Positions 25,108-33,938 of a stretch of 64,000 bases of DNA are shown in pieces. A program made the position numbers and the translations under genes. The stretch comes from Nocardiopsis alborubida (lineage in GTDB: Bacteria; Actinomycetota; Actinomycetes; Streptosporangiales; Streptosporangiaceae), in the NCBI RefSeq assembly GCF_012396365.1, contig NZ_JAAXPG010000003.1, positions 186,001 to 250,000 of the forward strand, written 5' to 3'. Below the pieces are notes generated by a model. It had not been told where the DNA came from, did no database searches, and worked only from the letters and a program-made list of their open reading frames with translations. The first letter of the stretch is position 1. The number at the start of each line of letters is the position of its first letter.

Positions 25108-25869
25108 ATGGGACGCGATTTCGACGAGCTCGTCGCCGAGGCCGACGCGGAGCCGACGCAGGGCTGGGACTTCTCCTGGTTGGAGGGCCGGGCCACGGAA
25201 CAGCGCCCCTCCTGGGGCTACCAGCGCACCATGGCCGGGCACATGGCCCGCGCGAGCGCCGCGCTCGACATCCAGACCGGCGGCGGCGAGGTGCTGGCGG
25301 GGATCCCCGAACGCCCGCGCCTGACCGTGGCGACGGAGTCCTGGCCGCCCAACATCGCCAAGGCCACCCGGCTGCTCCACCCCCTGGGGGTGGCGGTGGT
25401 CGCCGACGGGGACGAGCCGCCGCTGCCCTTCGCGGACGGGGCCTTCGACCTGGTGGTCTCCCGCCACCCGGTGACCGTGTGGTGGGAGGAGATCGCCCGG
25501 GTCCTGGCGCCGGGCGGAACCTACCTGTCCCAGCAGGTGGGCCCGGAGAGCGTCTTCGAGGTGGTGGAGTTCTTCCTGGGACCGCGGCCCGAGGAGGCGC
25601 GTGCCTCCCGCCACCCGGACCGGGCGCGCGAGGGGGCGAGGGCGGCCGGGCTGGAGGTGGTCGATCTGCGCATGGAGCGGCTGCGCACGGAGTTCTTCGA
25701 CGTCGGCGCGGTCGTGTACTTCCTGCGCAAGGTGATCTGGATGGTGCCCGGCTTCACCGTGGAGGCCTACCGGGACCGGCTCCGGGACATGCACGAGCAC
25801 ATCGAGCGCGAGGGGTCGTTCACGGCCACCACGACCCGCTTCCTCATCGAGGCCCGCAAACCCCGCTGA
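25108..25869 (+). CDS. Class I SAM-dependent methyltransferase, 253 aa
   Basis: Methyltransf_11-type protein. The first strand and glycine loop are weak (ALDIQTGGGEVLAGIPE; in this group GTGGGE replaces the standard GxGxG), followed by VATESWPPNIAKA, the acidic FADGAFDLVVSRHPV and WWEEIARVLAPGG, all typical. ATG at 25108 follows GGGGGAGG. Function unknown; related proteins are annotated as methyltransferase-domain proteins, and some act on DNA-damage or antibiotic substrates. It is divergent from BenE, with about 95 bp between. Confidence 0.78.
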   Translation: MGRDFDELVAEADAEPTQGWDFSWLEGRATEQRPSWGYQRTMAGHMARASAALDIQTGGGEVLAGIPERPRLTVATESWPPNIAKATRLLHPLGVAVVADGDEPPLPFADGAFDLVVSRHPVTVWWEEIARVLAPGGTYLSQQVGPESVFEVVEFFLGPRPEEARASRHPDRAREGARAAGLEVVDLRMERLRTEFFDVGAVVYFLRKVIWMVPGFTVEAYRDRLRDMHEHIEREGSFTATTTRFLIEARKPR

Positions 25870-25906
25870 CCCCTCCGGGCCGCGGGGCGCGGGCACCCCC
25901 CGGTGG

Positions 25907-26269
25907 TCAGGACTGGGCCGAGACCCGCTGGACGACCTCGAAGCCCCAGATCTCGCTGTCGGTCGCGGCCGGGCCGCCGTGCCCGTGACCGTGCCCGGCC
26001 GGCGCGCCCTCCTTCTGGGCGTCCGCGGCGGCCTGGGCGTGCCCCCGGCGGAAGGCCTGGCCGCTCACCCAGTTCTGGAAGTCCTCCTCGGACCGCCACC
26101 GGGTGTACACCAGGTACTTGTCGGTGCCCTCGACCGGGCGCAGCAGCTGGAACTCCTCGAACCCGGGCTGGTCCTCCACGAGCCCGGCGCGCTTGGCGAA
26201 ACGCTCCTCCAGGGTCGCCCCCGCGCCCTCGGGGACGGTCAGGACGTTGAACTTGACGACGCTGCTCAC
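25907..26269 (-). CDS. MhuD-like heme-degrading monooxygenase (ABM fold), 120 aa
   Basis: Small ferredoxin-like ABM-fold enzyme. It reads like Mycobacterium tuberculosis MhuD: VVKFNVLTVPEGAGATLEER, then RFAKRAGLVEDQPGFEEFQL, then LLRPVEGTDKYLVYTRW. The heme-pocket residues are Asn8, Trp67 (FQNWVSG) and probably His77, one position later than in MhuD. A His-rich insertion GHGHGHGG follows and is not in MhuD. MhuD cleaves heme to mycobilin and releases iron. GTG at 26269 has GAGAGG 6 nt upstream and matches the family N-terminus. It converges on the methyltransferase gene, and no heme-uptake genes are adjacent. Confidence 0.82.
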   Translation of the reverse strand: MSSVVKFNVLTVPEGAGATLEERFAKRAGLVEDQPGFEEFQLLRPVEGTDKYLVYTRWRSEEDFQNWVSGQAFRRGHAQAAADAQKEGAPAGHGHGHGGPAATDSEIWGFEVVQRVSAQS

Positions 26270-26484
26270 ACGGCACCTCTCTCGGTTGTCTGCGGTCCTT
26301 CCGCCCAACCTAGGACAACCTCCGCCGCCACCCGCGCCGCCCCGCCCCTTGCGCCGCACGCGCCCCTCTCCCCGGCGAGCCGCGCGTCCGCGCCCCGGCC
26401 GTTGGCAGGACCGCGGGAAGCGGCCGTCCCCGGCGGACGAGTGGAGGACGGCGGACGACCTCCACCCCTCCTAGGGTCGTGTCC

Positions 26485-27582
26485 ATGACCGCGCTCGACC
26501 GCCGCGCCCTCAACCGGGCGACCCTGTCCCGCCAGCTGCTCCTCGGCCGGACCAGCGACCACACCGCCGCCGAGGTCGTCCACCGCCTCGTCGGCCTCCA
26601 GGCGCAGGACCCCGAACCGCCCTACGTCGGACTGTGGTCCCGTGTCCGGGGCTTTCGGATCGACGACCTGACCGGGCTCCTGCACAGCCGCGACGTCGTG
26701 CGCGCCACCCTCCTCCGGGGCACCCAGCACCTGGTCACCGCCGACGACTACCTGTGGCTGCGCCCGGTCCTGCACCCCATGCTGACCCGCTGGCAGAAGG
26801 GCGCCTTCGGCCGGGACCTGCCCGGTGTCGACCCCGCCGAGCTGGCCTCCGCCGCACGCGCGCTCCTCGTCGGCGGCGGACTCGCCCGCCCCGATCTGGG
26901 CCGGGCCCTGGCCGAGCGCTGGCCCGGACGCGCCCCCGTCGCCCTGGCCCGTTCCGTCCAGGGACTCCTGCCCGTGCTGCACCCGCCGCCCGACGGCACG
27001 TGGGGGCGGCGCGGCGCCACACCCTTCACCCTCGCCGAGGAGTGGCTGGGCGCGCCACTGGCCGCCGAGCCCTCCCCGGACACCCTCGTGCTGCGCTACC
27101 TCGCCGCGTTCGGCCCGGCCACCGCCAAGGACGTCCAGGCCTGGAGCGGGATGACCCGCATGCGCGCGGTCGTGGAGGGCCTGCGGCCGCGGCTGCGGGT
27201 CCTGCGCGACGAGGACGGCCGCGAACTGTTCGACCTGCCCGACGCGCCCCGGCCGGACCCCGAGACGCCCGCGCCGGTCCGCTTCCTCGCGCTGCTCGAC
27301 AACGTGCTCGTGTCCCACGACGACCGCTCCCGCGTCGTCGACGACCACCGGCGCCCCCACCTCGTGGTCGAGCCGCCGCTGACCGTGGACGGCTTCGTGC
27401 ACGGGCTGTGGCGGATCGAGCGGTCCCGGCGCGGCGGCCCCGCCGTACTGGACGTGCGGCTGTTCGCACCGCTCACCCCGGCCCAGGAGGAGGCGGTCAC
27501 CGAGGAGGGCGCACGGCTGCTGCGCTTCGCGGCGGCCGACGCCGAGGGCCACGACCTCCGCCTGCGCCCCCTGGAACCGTGA
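26485..27582 (+). CDS. HTH_42 winged-helix protein, AlkZ-like DNA glycosylase candidate, 365 aa
   Basis: Full-length member of the winged-helix HTH_42 superfamily, which contains the interstrand-crosslink glycosylases AlkZ and YcaQ. The diagnostic segment is VVHRLVGLQAQDPEPPYVGL (about residues 32-51) with the catalytic Gln-x-Gln (QAQ) of the AlkZ-like class, unlike the QxD of YcaQ. Downstream blocks RDVVRATLLRGTQHLV, GRRGATPFTLAEEWLG and LLDNVLVSHDDRS are also family-typical. ATG at 26485 is chosen for the AGGG 8 nt upstream; GTG at 26479 is possible. Known members unhook bulky N-alkyl adducts; activity here is inferred. Confidence 0.82.
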   Translation: MTALDRRALNRATLSRQLLLGRTSDHTAAEVVHRLVGLQAQDPEPPYVGLWSRVRGFRIDDLTGLLHSRDVVRATLLRGTQHLVTADDYLWLRPVLHPMLTRWQKGAFGRDLPGVDPAELASAARALLVGGGLARPDLGRALAERWPGRAPVALARSVQGLLPVLHPPPDGTWGRRGATPFTLAEEWLGAPLAAEPSPDTLVLRYLAAFGPATAKDVQAWSGMTRMRAVVEGLRPRLRVLRDEDGRELFDLPDAPRPDPETPAPVRFLALLDNVLVSHDDRSRVVDDHRRPHLVVEPPLTVDGFVHGLWRIERSRRGGPAVLDVRLFAPLTPAQEEAVTEEGARLLRFAAADAEGHDLRLRPLEP

Positions 27583-27676
27583 TCCGGCCGGAACTCCGGG
27601 CCGCAGCCGCCCGACGCCGCTGAGGGACCCGTCGTCTCTCCGGTGGGCGCTGCGGTCCCCGACGGACCTCCGGGCC

Positions 27677-28108
27677 TCAGCCGAACACGACCCGGCCGGT
27701 CTCGTCCACGCGCCAGCCCGGGTTGTGCGCGATCTCCCACACCACGCCGTTGGGGTCCTCCACGTGGGCGTGGAAGACCCCGCCGAACTCACCCCGCTGC
27801 GGGGCCTTGAGCACCCTCGCGCCCGCCCGTGCCATGGTCTCCACGGTCCACTCGACCTCCTCGGGGCCGTCGACGTTGTGCGACAGCGTCAGCCCCGACA
27901 CCCCGGTCGTGCCGGGCGGCCGCCCCAGGTCGCGGTCGAACTTCCCGGCGTCGAACAGGCCCAGGACCTGTCCCGGCGCGACCTGGAAGAAGACGATCTC
28001 CCCGGGAACGTCCGCGAGCGGCTCCCAACCGAGCCCGTCCCGGTAGAACGCGCGGGCGGCGTCCAGGTCGGCTGTGGCGAGAGTGATGAAGTGAACCTGC
28101 TGTCTCAC
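27677..28108 (-). CDS. VOC-family (glyoxalase/dioxygenase fold) protein, 143 aa
   Basis: Two beta-alpha-beta-beta-beta modules. VHFITLATADLDAARAFYRD opens the first (His6) and the second ends with VEDPNGVVWEIAHNPGW. The metal residues of true glyoxalases are only partly kept (His6 and the late Glu), so it could be a lyase, isomerase or binding protein. Related stand-alone VOC proteins serve in resistance or catabolism. Start ATG at 28108, with the ribosome site GAGCCGCC unclear. It is preceded on the minus strand by an SDR gene 158 bp away and does not form an operon. Confidence 0.75.
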   Translation of the reverse strand: MRQQVHFITLATADLDAARAFYRDGLGWEPLADVPGEIVFFQVAPGQVLGLFDAGKFDRDLGRPPGTTGVSGLTLSHNVDGPEEVEWTVETMARAGARVLKAPQRGEFGGVFHAHVEDPNGVVWEIAHNPGWRVDETGRVVFG

Positions 28109-28266
28109 GGCGGCTCCGTCGCTGTGCCCGCCCCGGAAAGGGCCCGGGGCGACCGGTGTTCTGCGGTCGGGACAACCTACCCGGGACCGAGGACGCGCCC
28201 CCGGAACCTCTCCGGCGCGGCGGGTCCGCGTGTGCCCGAGCCGTGGGGCACAGAGCGCGCCCGAGG

Positions 28267-29073
28267 CTACAGCCCGTGCCTGCGGGCGACCATGCGCAGG
28301 ATGAGCGAGCGCGGGAACAGCCGCCGCAGCGCGAAGACCACCGGTGCGTTGCTGCCCACCGCGTAGAACGGCCGGGGCGGGTTTGCCTCGACGGCGCGCA
28401 CGATCGTCCGGGCCACCGCCCCCGCCGTGATCCCCGACGCCTCGTTGGCGTTGAGGGCCCTGAGCATGGTGCGGTACTCGGCCGCGAACGGCGACCCCTC
28501 CCGCAGGTACTGGGTCCGCCGCTCGCTGATGCCTGTGTTGATCGACCCCGGCTCGACCGTGGCCACCCCCACCCCGTACGGGGACACCTCGCGGCGCAGC
28601 GCGTTCGCGAACCCCTTGAGCGCGGCCTTGGACGCCACGTAGGAGGACCGGTAGGCCAGGGGGAAGCTCGCCAGCATCGAGCCCACCATCACCACGCGCC
28701 CGTACCCGCGGGCGCGCATCCCCGGCAGCAGCAGCTGGGTGAGCCGCACCGCGCCGAACACGTTGATCCGGAACAGCCGCTCCACCACCTCCGGCGGCAG
28801 CTCCTCGAAGGGCCCGCTCTGGCTCTCCCCGGCGTTGTTGACCAGTACGTCCACATCACCCGCCGCGGCCGCGCACGCCTCGACCGACGCCGCGTCGGCC
28901 AGGTCCAGTGCCAGGTACTCCACGCCCGGCACCGGCTCGGCCACCGCACCGGGGTCGCGGCTGGTCCCGTACACGCGGTAGCCGCGGCGGACGAGCTCGG
29001 CGGCCACGGCGGCGCCGATCCCCGACGACGCGCCCGTGACGAGCGCGGTCCGCGGGACGGTGGGACTGTTCAT
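28267..29073 (-). CDS. Short-chain dehydrogenase/reductase, 268 aa
   Basis: Classical SDR with a complete motif set: TGASSGIG (residues 13-20) for NAD(P), NNAG (79-82), and the Ser132-Tyr145-Lys149 triad in MVGSM and YRSSYVASKAALKG. Arg39 after the second strand (YGTSRD) suggests NADP(H). The C-terminal part has a membrane-leaning hydrophobic end like 17-beta-HSD/retinol-type SDRs. Start ATG at 29073. The substrate is unknown, and the neighbours give no pathway. Confidence 0.86.
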   Translation of the reverse strand: MNSPTVPRTALVTGASSGIGAAVAAELVRRGYRVYGTSRDPGAVAEPVPGVEYLALDLADAASVEACAAAAGDVDVLVNNAGESQSGPFEELPPEVVERLFRINVFGAVRLTQLLLPGMRARGYGRVVMVGSMLASFPLAYRSSYVASKAALKGFANALRREVSPYGVGVATVEPGSINTGISERRTQYLREGSPFAAEYRTMLRALNANEASGITAGAVARTIVRAVEANPPRPFYAVGSNAPVVFALRRLFPRSLILRMVARRHGL

Positions 29074-29209
29074 GGCGGTCCTTCCGGAGGGAGGCTGAGG
29101 GGGCGGGGAGGACGCGCTCGCGCCGCGCGTGGAAGCGATGATCGCACGCCCTCGCGCGCCGGACGCACCTCGCCCCGGAAAGCCCGCGGCCGCCCGCGAA
29201 CCGCTCCGT

Positions 29210-30382
29210 TCAGTCCCAGCGGTGCGGGTCGAACAGGTCCACGGCCAGGTCCGTGCGCCCGTGCTGGGCGAGGTCGGCCAGGGCCTCCCCGACCGCGGAG
29301 GCGAACTTGTAGCCGTGTCCCGAGAATCCCCCCGCCAGCACCAGACCGGGCAGCTCGCGGCGCCGCCCGATGACGAAGTGCTCGTCCGGGGTCATCGTGT
29401 ACATGCACGACGCCATGCGCTCGGGGAGCGGGGCCACCCCGCGCAGCCCCGCGGCCAGCCGTCCGAGCCGCCGCGCGTCGGCGGAGTCGGGCTCCCGCGG
29501 TCCCGCGTCGGGGTCGACCGGCTCGCCCCACTGGGCGCCCTCGCCCCTGTTCCCCGGGGCCTCGGCGTGCACGCCGATCTTGACGGTCCGGCCGCCGTCC
29601 ATGCTGGGGAACCCGTACCACGTGCAGTCGTCCCCGTCCCGGGCGAACACCGGCCCGTGCGCGTGCGGGGACGGGTCACGCGTGGTGCGGAACCAGCCCA
29701 GTACCCGCCGCTCGACCCGCAGGCCGCCGCCCAGCTCCGCCACCTCGGGCACCAGCCGCGGCAGCCAGGACCCGGCGGTGACGACCACCCGGCGGGCCCG
29801 GACCACGGTGTCCCCGACCACCACTCCGGGGCGGTCCGGGTCGGGGACGACGCGGGTCGCCCGGGCGCCGGTGAGCACCCGCGCGCCCGCCTCCCGCGCG
29901 AGCCGCACGGCCGCCGTGATCGCGGCCTCGGGCAGGACCACGCCGGCGTCCTCCTCGAAGACGCCCACCTCGCCCGGGCGCAGCACGTGCTGGGGGAAGC
30001 GCTCGGCGACCTGGTCGCGGGAGAGCACCTGATGGGGGAGGCCGTGGTGTTCGGCGGCGGCGATCGACCCGGTCACGGCGGGGCTGTCCGGCGCGCCGAG
30101 CATCAGGGCGCCGGTGCGCACCACGAGCCGGGTCCCGGAGGCCTCCTCCAGTTCCGACCACGCGCGCCAGGCCGACCGCACGAACGGCACGTAGGCGGCG
30201 CCCTCCATGTAGGCGGTGCGGATGATGCGGGACTCGCCGTGGCTGGAGCCCCGGTCGTGTCCGGGTGTGAACTGCTCGATCCCGATCGCGTCCACACCGC
30301 GCCGGGCCAGGCGCCACAGGGCCTGCGCCCCCATGGCACCCAGTCCGACCACGGCGGTGTCGGTCTCCAGCGGTGCCGCCAC
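29210..30382 (-). CDS. solA: SolA-like N-methyl amino acid oxidase (FAD), 390 aa
   Basis: Monomeric sarcosine oxidase/N-methyltryptophan oxidase family flavoenzyme. The N-terminal dinucleotide motif is VVGLGAMGAQALWRLARRG followed by the Glu of the second strand (IGIEQ). The hallmark motif near residues 45-58 is TPGHDRGSSHGESRIIRTAY. The covalent flavin cysteine region is ERMASCMYTMTPDEHFVIG, with GGFSGHGYKFA at the end. GTG at 30382 is favoured by GGGGGGAAGCGC; a start 30 codons upstream would run into the cel6B terminator. It demethylates an N-methyl amino acid, making hydrogen peroxide and formaldehyde. Monocistronic. Confidence 0.85.
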   Translation of the reverse strand: MAAPLETDTAVVGLGAMGAQALWRLARRGVDAIGIEQFTPGHDRGSSHGESRIIRTAYMEGAAYVPFVRSAWRAWSELEEASGTRLVVRTGALMLGAPDSPAVTGSIAAAEHHGLPHQVLSRDQVAERFPQHVLRPGEVGVFEEDAGVVLPEAAITAAVRLAREAGARVLTGARATRVVPDPDRPGVVVGDTVVRARRVVVTAGSWLPRLVPEVAELGGGLRVERRVLGWFRTTRDPSPHAHGPVFARDGDDCTWYGFPSMDGGRTVKIGVHAEAPGNRGEGAQWGEPVDPDAGPREPDSADARRLGRLAAGLRGVAPLPERMASCMYTMTPDEHFVIGRRRELPGLVLAGGFSGHGYKFASAVGEALADLAQHGRTDLAVDLFDPHRWD

Positions 30383-30458
30383 GCGCTTCCCCCCATGATC
30401 GTGTCCGGGACCCTGCTCTCCGGAGCCCCAGGCCATGATCCCAGGGCCCGCACATGGC

Positions 30459-30494
30459 GGGCGCCCGCCCACCCCCAGGGGTGGACGGGCGCCC
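30459..30494 (-). terminator. Terminator downstream of cel6B
   Basis: A 17-bp stem with one mismatch: GGGCGCCCG-CCCACCCC (30459-30475) against GGGGTGG-A-CGGGCGCCC (30478-30494). It lies about 40 nt past the cellulase stop and isolates it from solA. Confidence 0.8.
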
Positions 30495-30532
30495 CGTCTC
30501 GGAAGGGAGCCGAGATCTGGGAGGTGTGGTTG

Positions 30533-32305
30533 TTACTGGATGGGCGGGTAGGCGTTGGCCAGCAGCTCCTGGAACTGCGCGGAGAACCAGTGCCCCGAGA
30601 TCGGCGCGTCGGGCAGCGCGCCGCTCATGTTGTAGTTGTTGCGCGGGTTGCCCTCATAGGTCGGGTCGCACATCCGGTCGAAGCCCTTGCCCTCGGGGTT
30701 GTCGATGAACCGGCTCGACCCGTCGGACTCACCCGGCGGCTTCATCCACACGTAGGCGTCGATACCCGGCTCCGGCTCGGTCTGGGGACGCTCACCCAGC
30801 CCCGCACCGGACTGGTTGCACCAGTTCCCGGACTGGAGGCGGCGGTCGTAGCGGCCCCCGTCCACGTAGGCGTTCACGTCCGTGGACGGCCCCGGCCCGT
30901 CCGGGCGGTCCGGGCCACCCCACCCGTTACGGGAGGTGTCGATGAGCATGCCGATGCCGGAGTCGAAGCCCTGGCCCACCAGCTCCTCACGCAGCGCCTG
31001 GGCGTAGGACAGCTCGTCGGTGAACTGGTTCCAGTCCACCCAGTCCGACTGGCGCACCGGCGTACCGGCGATGGTCTCGCCGATGGCGAAGTTGTCCTCC
31101 ACCAGCGCCGAGTAGTTCGCGGTGTTGGCGATGAACCCGTGCACGTCGGCCGGGGTGGCGCCGGCGGCGTTGGCCGCCTCGTAGAACAGCGCCGCCGAGG
31201 CGGTGAAGTTGTCCTCCCAGCCGATCCAGCCGTGGTGTCCGGCGTCCACGTAGTTGTAGACGTTGTCGACATCGCCCAGGGTGGCCAGGGCGTAGCCCAC
31301 ACCCTCGACGTAGTTGCCGTTGGCCAGCATCTCGTCGCAGTTCTCGGTCGCGGTCTCGCGGGGGGAGACGTTGGTGACCAGGTTGGGCAGCGAGTCGATC
31401 TCGACCGTGGTCACGATCCGCAGCTCGGTGTCCTCGTAGTCGGCGAGGATGTCGGCGATGGGGTCGATGTACTCGTTCTTGTACCGGTCGATCTCGTCGG
31501 GGCCGAGTTCGCCGTTGGAGGCCAGCGCGGCGCAGTCGCGGCCGGGCAGGTTGTAGATGACCACCTGGAACACCAGGGGTTCACCCGCGGCCTGCTCCAG
31601 GGCCTCGTCCAGGTGGTCGCGCAGGCCCATGCTGCCGGTGGTGGGGCTGTCGTTGCCCTCGATGGCGCTGATGCGGTCCAGCCACACCCCGGTGGGCTCG
31701 TCGGCGACCGCGTCACCGCCGGGCTCGGCGGCGGCGTTGGCCGACCAGATCGGGTTCACGTAGACGTCGGCGCCCACGTAGGGGTTGTCCACCCGCTCGC
31801 CCGTGCCGGGCTCCGGGTCCGGATCGGGATCGGGGTCCGGGTCGGGGTCCGGGTCGGGTCCGGGGTCGACCAGGCCCTCGCAGGCCACACCGTTGAGTTC
31901 GAAGGCCGTGGGTGCCGCGTTGCTTCCGGTGTAGCTTCCCTGGAAGCCGAAGGTGGCGGTGCCGTCGGTGGAGAGTGAGGCGTTGTGCGCGGCGTTGGTG
32001 ACCGAGACGCTCTGTCCGCTCTGGGAGACGGTGCCGTTCCAGGAGTTGGTGATCTGCTGGTTTCCGGCGAAGTCCCATTCAAGGGTCCAGCCGTTGACCG
32101 CGTCGCCGAGGTTGGTGATCTCCACGCTCGCGGTGAAGCCGGAGCCCCAGTCGTTGAGTTGGTAGTCGACCTCGCAACCGGCCGCGGCGCTGGCGGGTAC
32201 GGAGGAGGCGACCGCCAGGGTGCTGCCGAGCACCAGGGCGGAGGTCGCGGCCAGGCCGCGTCGTGTCCACGAACGTAGGTTCGTGGCACGGGGGGGTGTG
32301 CTCAT
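30533..32305 (-). CDS. cel6B: Secreted exo-cellobiohydrolase, CBM2-GH6 (Cel6B type), 590 aa
   Basis: Secreted enzyme releasing cellobiose from cellulose chain ends. The signal peptide (residues 1-40, twin Arg-type charged start, hydrophobic core, cleavage near ASA) is followed by a CBM2 (about 42-143, CEVDYQLNDWGSGFTASVEI with the conserved Trp residues and terminal Cys142). An Asp-Pro repeat linker (about 147-166) and a GH6 domain (about 172-590) follow. Family 6 aspartates lie in YNLPGRDCAA (Asp257) and VEIDSLPN (Asp304). Length and domain order match T. fusca Cel6B. The start has AAGGAAAGAAG upstream. A CelR-type operator is 174 bp upstream, so induction by cellobiose is expected. Confidence 0.93.
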   Translation of the reverse strand: MSTPPRATNLRSWTRRGLAATSALVLGSTLAVASSVPASAAAGCEVDYQLNDWGSGFTASVEITNLGDAVNGWTLEWDFAGNQQITNSWNGTVSQSGQSVSVTNAAHNASLSTDGTATFGFQGSYTGSNAAPTAFELNGVACEGLVDPGPDPDPDPDPDPDPDPEPGTGERVDNPYVGADVYVNPIWSANAAAEPGGDAVADEPTGVWLDRISAIEGNDSPTTGSMGLRDHLDEALEQAAGEPLVFQVVIYNLPGRDCAALASNGELGPDEIDRYKNEYIDPIADILADYEDTELRIVTTVEIDSLPNLVTNVSPRETATENCDEMLANGNYVEGVGYALATLGDVDNVYNYVDAGHHGWIGWEDNFTASAALFYEAANAAGATPADVHGFIANTANYSALVEDNFAIGETIAGTPVRQSDWVDWNQFTDELSYAQALREELVGQGFDSGIGMLIDTSRNGWGGPDRPDGPGPSTDVNAYVDGGRYDRRLQSGNWCNQSGAGLGERPQTEPEPGIDAYVWMKPPGESDGSSRFIDNPEGKGFDRMCDPTYEGNPRNNYNMSGALPDAPISGHWFSAQFQELLANAYPPIQ

Positions 32306-32690
32306 CTCTTCTTTCCTTATGGAAGCGAGTTGCCAGAAGGAGCCTTCGGGAGTGCCGGGTCGGGGAGTTCGTGCCCGGCAGACGGGGGATGCGGGAATTC
32401 CCTGCGTTTATGGAGGTGAGCGTGGCATTCGCGTGCCTTAGATCCGGGGTAAAGCTGAGCGAAAAGGGACCGGAAGGGTGGGAGCGCTCCCAGTCGGGGT
32501 GAGCGGGGGTGTAGGGGGATGGATGTGAACAGTGTGTGCGAAGGCGTCACCGGTTTCCGTGGCTGAGGGTTACGGATCCGGAACGCTTTCCTGAACGGTA
32601 GCCCGACAATGGTGATATGTAAACACCATATGACCGGAGTATTTCTGGTACGCGGTTCACGGAAGGGAAATACGCAGGTAGTGACCTGCT
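32306..32690. other. Control region of cel6B
   Basis: 385 bp between the MFS gene and cel6B, both on the minus strand. It is noticeably less GC-rich than its surroundings and contains the operator at 32479-32492. It also has an inverted repeat ATGGTG-N9-CACCAT (32609-32629), which could be the MFS terminator or another site. Promoter elements could not be fixed. Confidence 0.5.
32479..32492. promoter_or_regulatory. CelR-type operator upstream of cel6B
   Basis: Perfect 14-bp palindrome TGGGAGCGCTCCCA, identical to the site bound by the LacI-family cellulase repressor CelR of T. fusca (known from that system). Cellobiose relieves repression there. Confidence 0.9.
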
Positions 32691-33938
32691 TCACAACCGG
32701 TCAGTAATAACCAGCGGTCGCCAGGCGGTCACGGCGAGCAGACCCACCGCGGCGGCCGCGACCCAGAACGGGACCAGCAGCCCCGCGTACTCGGCGAGGA
32801 GGCCGCCCACCACCGCGCCGAGGGCGGCTCCGCCCAGGTCGGCCAGCCGGTACACGCCTCCCACCCGGCCCAGCAGCCGGTCGGGGGTGAGCCGCTGGCG
32901 CACCGTCGTGGCGGCCGTGCCCCACACCACCGTGTGCACCCCGAAGAGCACCATGACCGCGCCCGCCACCAGGCCGTTCGAGGTCAGCGTCAGGAGCAGG
33001 TAGGTCGCCGCCTCCACCACCAGGCCCCACCGCAGCAGGAACGCCCGCCCCAGACGGGCCTCCAGCCACCCGTACGCCTGTGACCCCAGGACGCCGCCCA
33101 CCGCGCCCGCGGCGACGAACAGACCGAATCCGGTCTCGGACAGCCCCAGGTGCTCGCGGGCGTAGAGCACCCAGACCGCGAACGCGCCCACCCCGGCCAG
33201 GTTCATCACCAGGATGCAGCCGCACGGTGTGCGCAGGCCCGGCGCGCCCCACACGAAGGCCAGCCCCCGGGCGACATCGGCGCGCAGCGTCGTCCGCGGC
33301 TCCGCCGGTCCGGGCCGCTCGGGCGGGTCCGGCCGCACCGACCGGATCCGCAGCACGAGCAGCACCGACACCAGGTAGGCCAGCGCGTCGAACCCGAACG
33401 GCAGCGCCGCCAGCGCCGCGAACATCAGCGCGCCCAGGGGAGGGCCCGCCAGCTGGTTGTTGAGCGAGAAGGTCAGCGCCAGCCGGGCGTTGGCCCGGCC
33501 CAGCGCGTCGCGGTGGACCACCGACGGCAGCAGTGAGCCGTACGCGGTGTCGGCCAGCGTCTCGCCCGCGCCCAGCACGAACACCGCAGCGTGGACCGGC
33601 CACAGGGCGGTGCCGTCGGACAGGACCACGCCAGTGAGCAGCGCCAGGACCGTGCCGCGGGCCAGGTTGGCCGCGGCGAGCACGGCGCGCCGCGGCAGGC
33701 GGTCGACGAGCGCGCCCGAGGTCAGGGAGAACAGCAGGTGGGGCAGCATCTGGAGCGCCGCCGCGGTGGAGACCGCCAGCGGAGAGGGGGAGAGGGAGGC
33801 GACCAGGAGCGGGCCCGCGGCGACCAGGGCCCCGTCGCCGAGGTTGGTCAGGGCCGAGGCGCCCCACAGGCGGGCGAAGTCGGGGCCGAGGGGTGCGCGG
33901 GAAGGACGTGCGCCACGGGCGCGACGGAACAGGGACAC
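32691..33938 (-). CDS. MFS transporter, 415 aa
   Basis: Twelve-helix MFS protein of the MFS_3/EntS-like drug efflux group. N-terminal FARLWGASALTNLGDGALVA and the loop VDRLPRRAVL after helix 2 are typical, and YGWLEARLGR is the second-half counterpart. The start ATG at 33938 follows a purine-rich AGTCCTGCCGTGTCCC-like context without a clear ribosome site. It sits between cel6B and the LPMO gene, but the nearest CelR-type site is far from its start, so co-regulation with cellulases is not established. Efflux substrate unknown. Confidence 0.82.
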   Translation of the reverse strand: MSLFRRARGARPSRAPLGPDFARLWGASALTNLGDGALVAAGPLLVASLSPSPLAVSTAAALQMLPHLLFSLTSGALVDRLPRRAVLAAANLARGTVLALLTGVVLSDGTALWPVHAAVFVLGAGETLADTAYGSLLPSVVHRDALGRANARLALTFSLNNQLAGPPLGALMFAALAALPFGFDALAYLVSVLLVLRIRSVRPDPPERPGPAEPRTTLRADVARGLAFVWGAPGLRTPCGCILVMNLAGVGAFAVWVLYAREHLGLSETGFGLFVAAGAVGGVLGSQAYGWLEARLGRAFLLRWGLVVEAATYLLLTLTSNGLVAGAVMVLFGVHTVVWGTAATTVRQRLTPDRLLGRVGGVYRLADLGGAALGAVVGGLLAEYAGLLVPFWVAAAAVGLLAVTAWRPLVITDRL

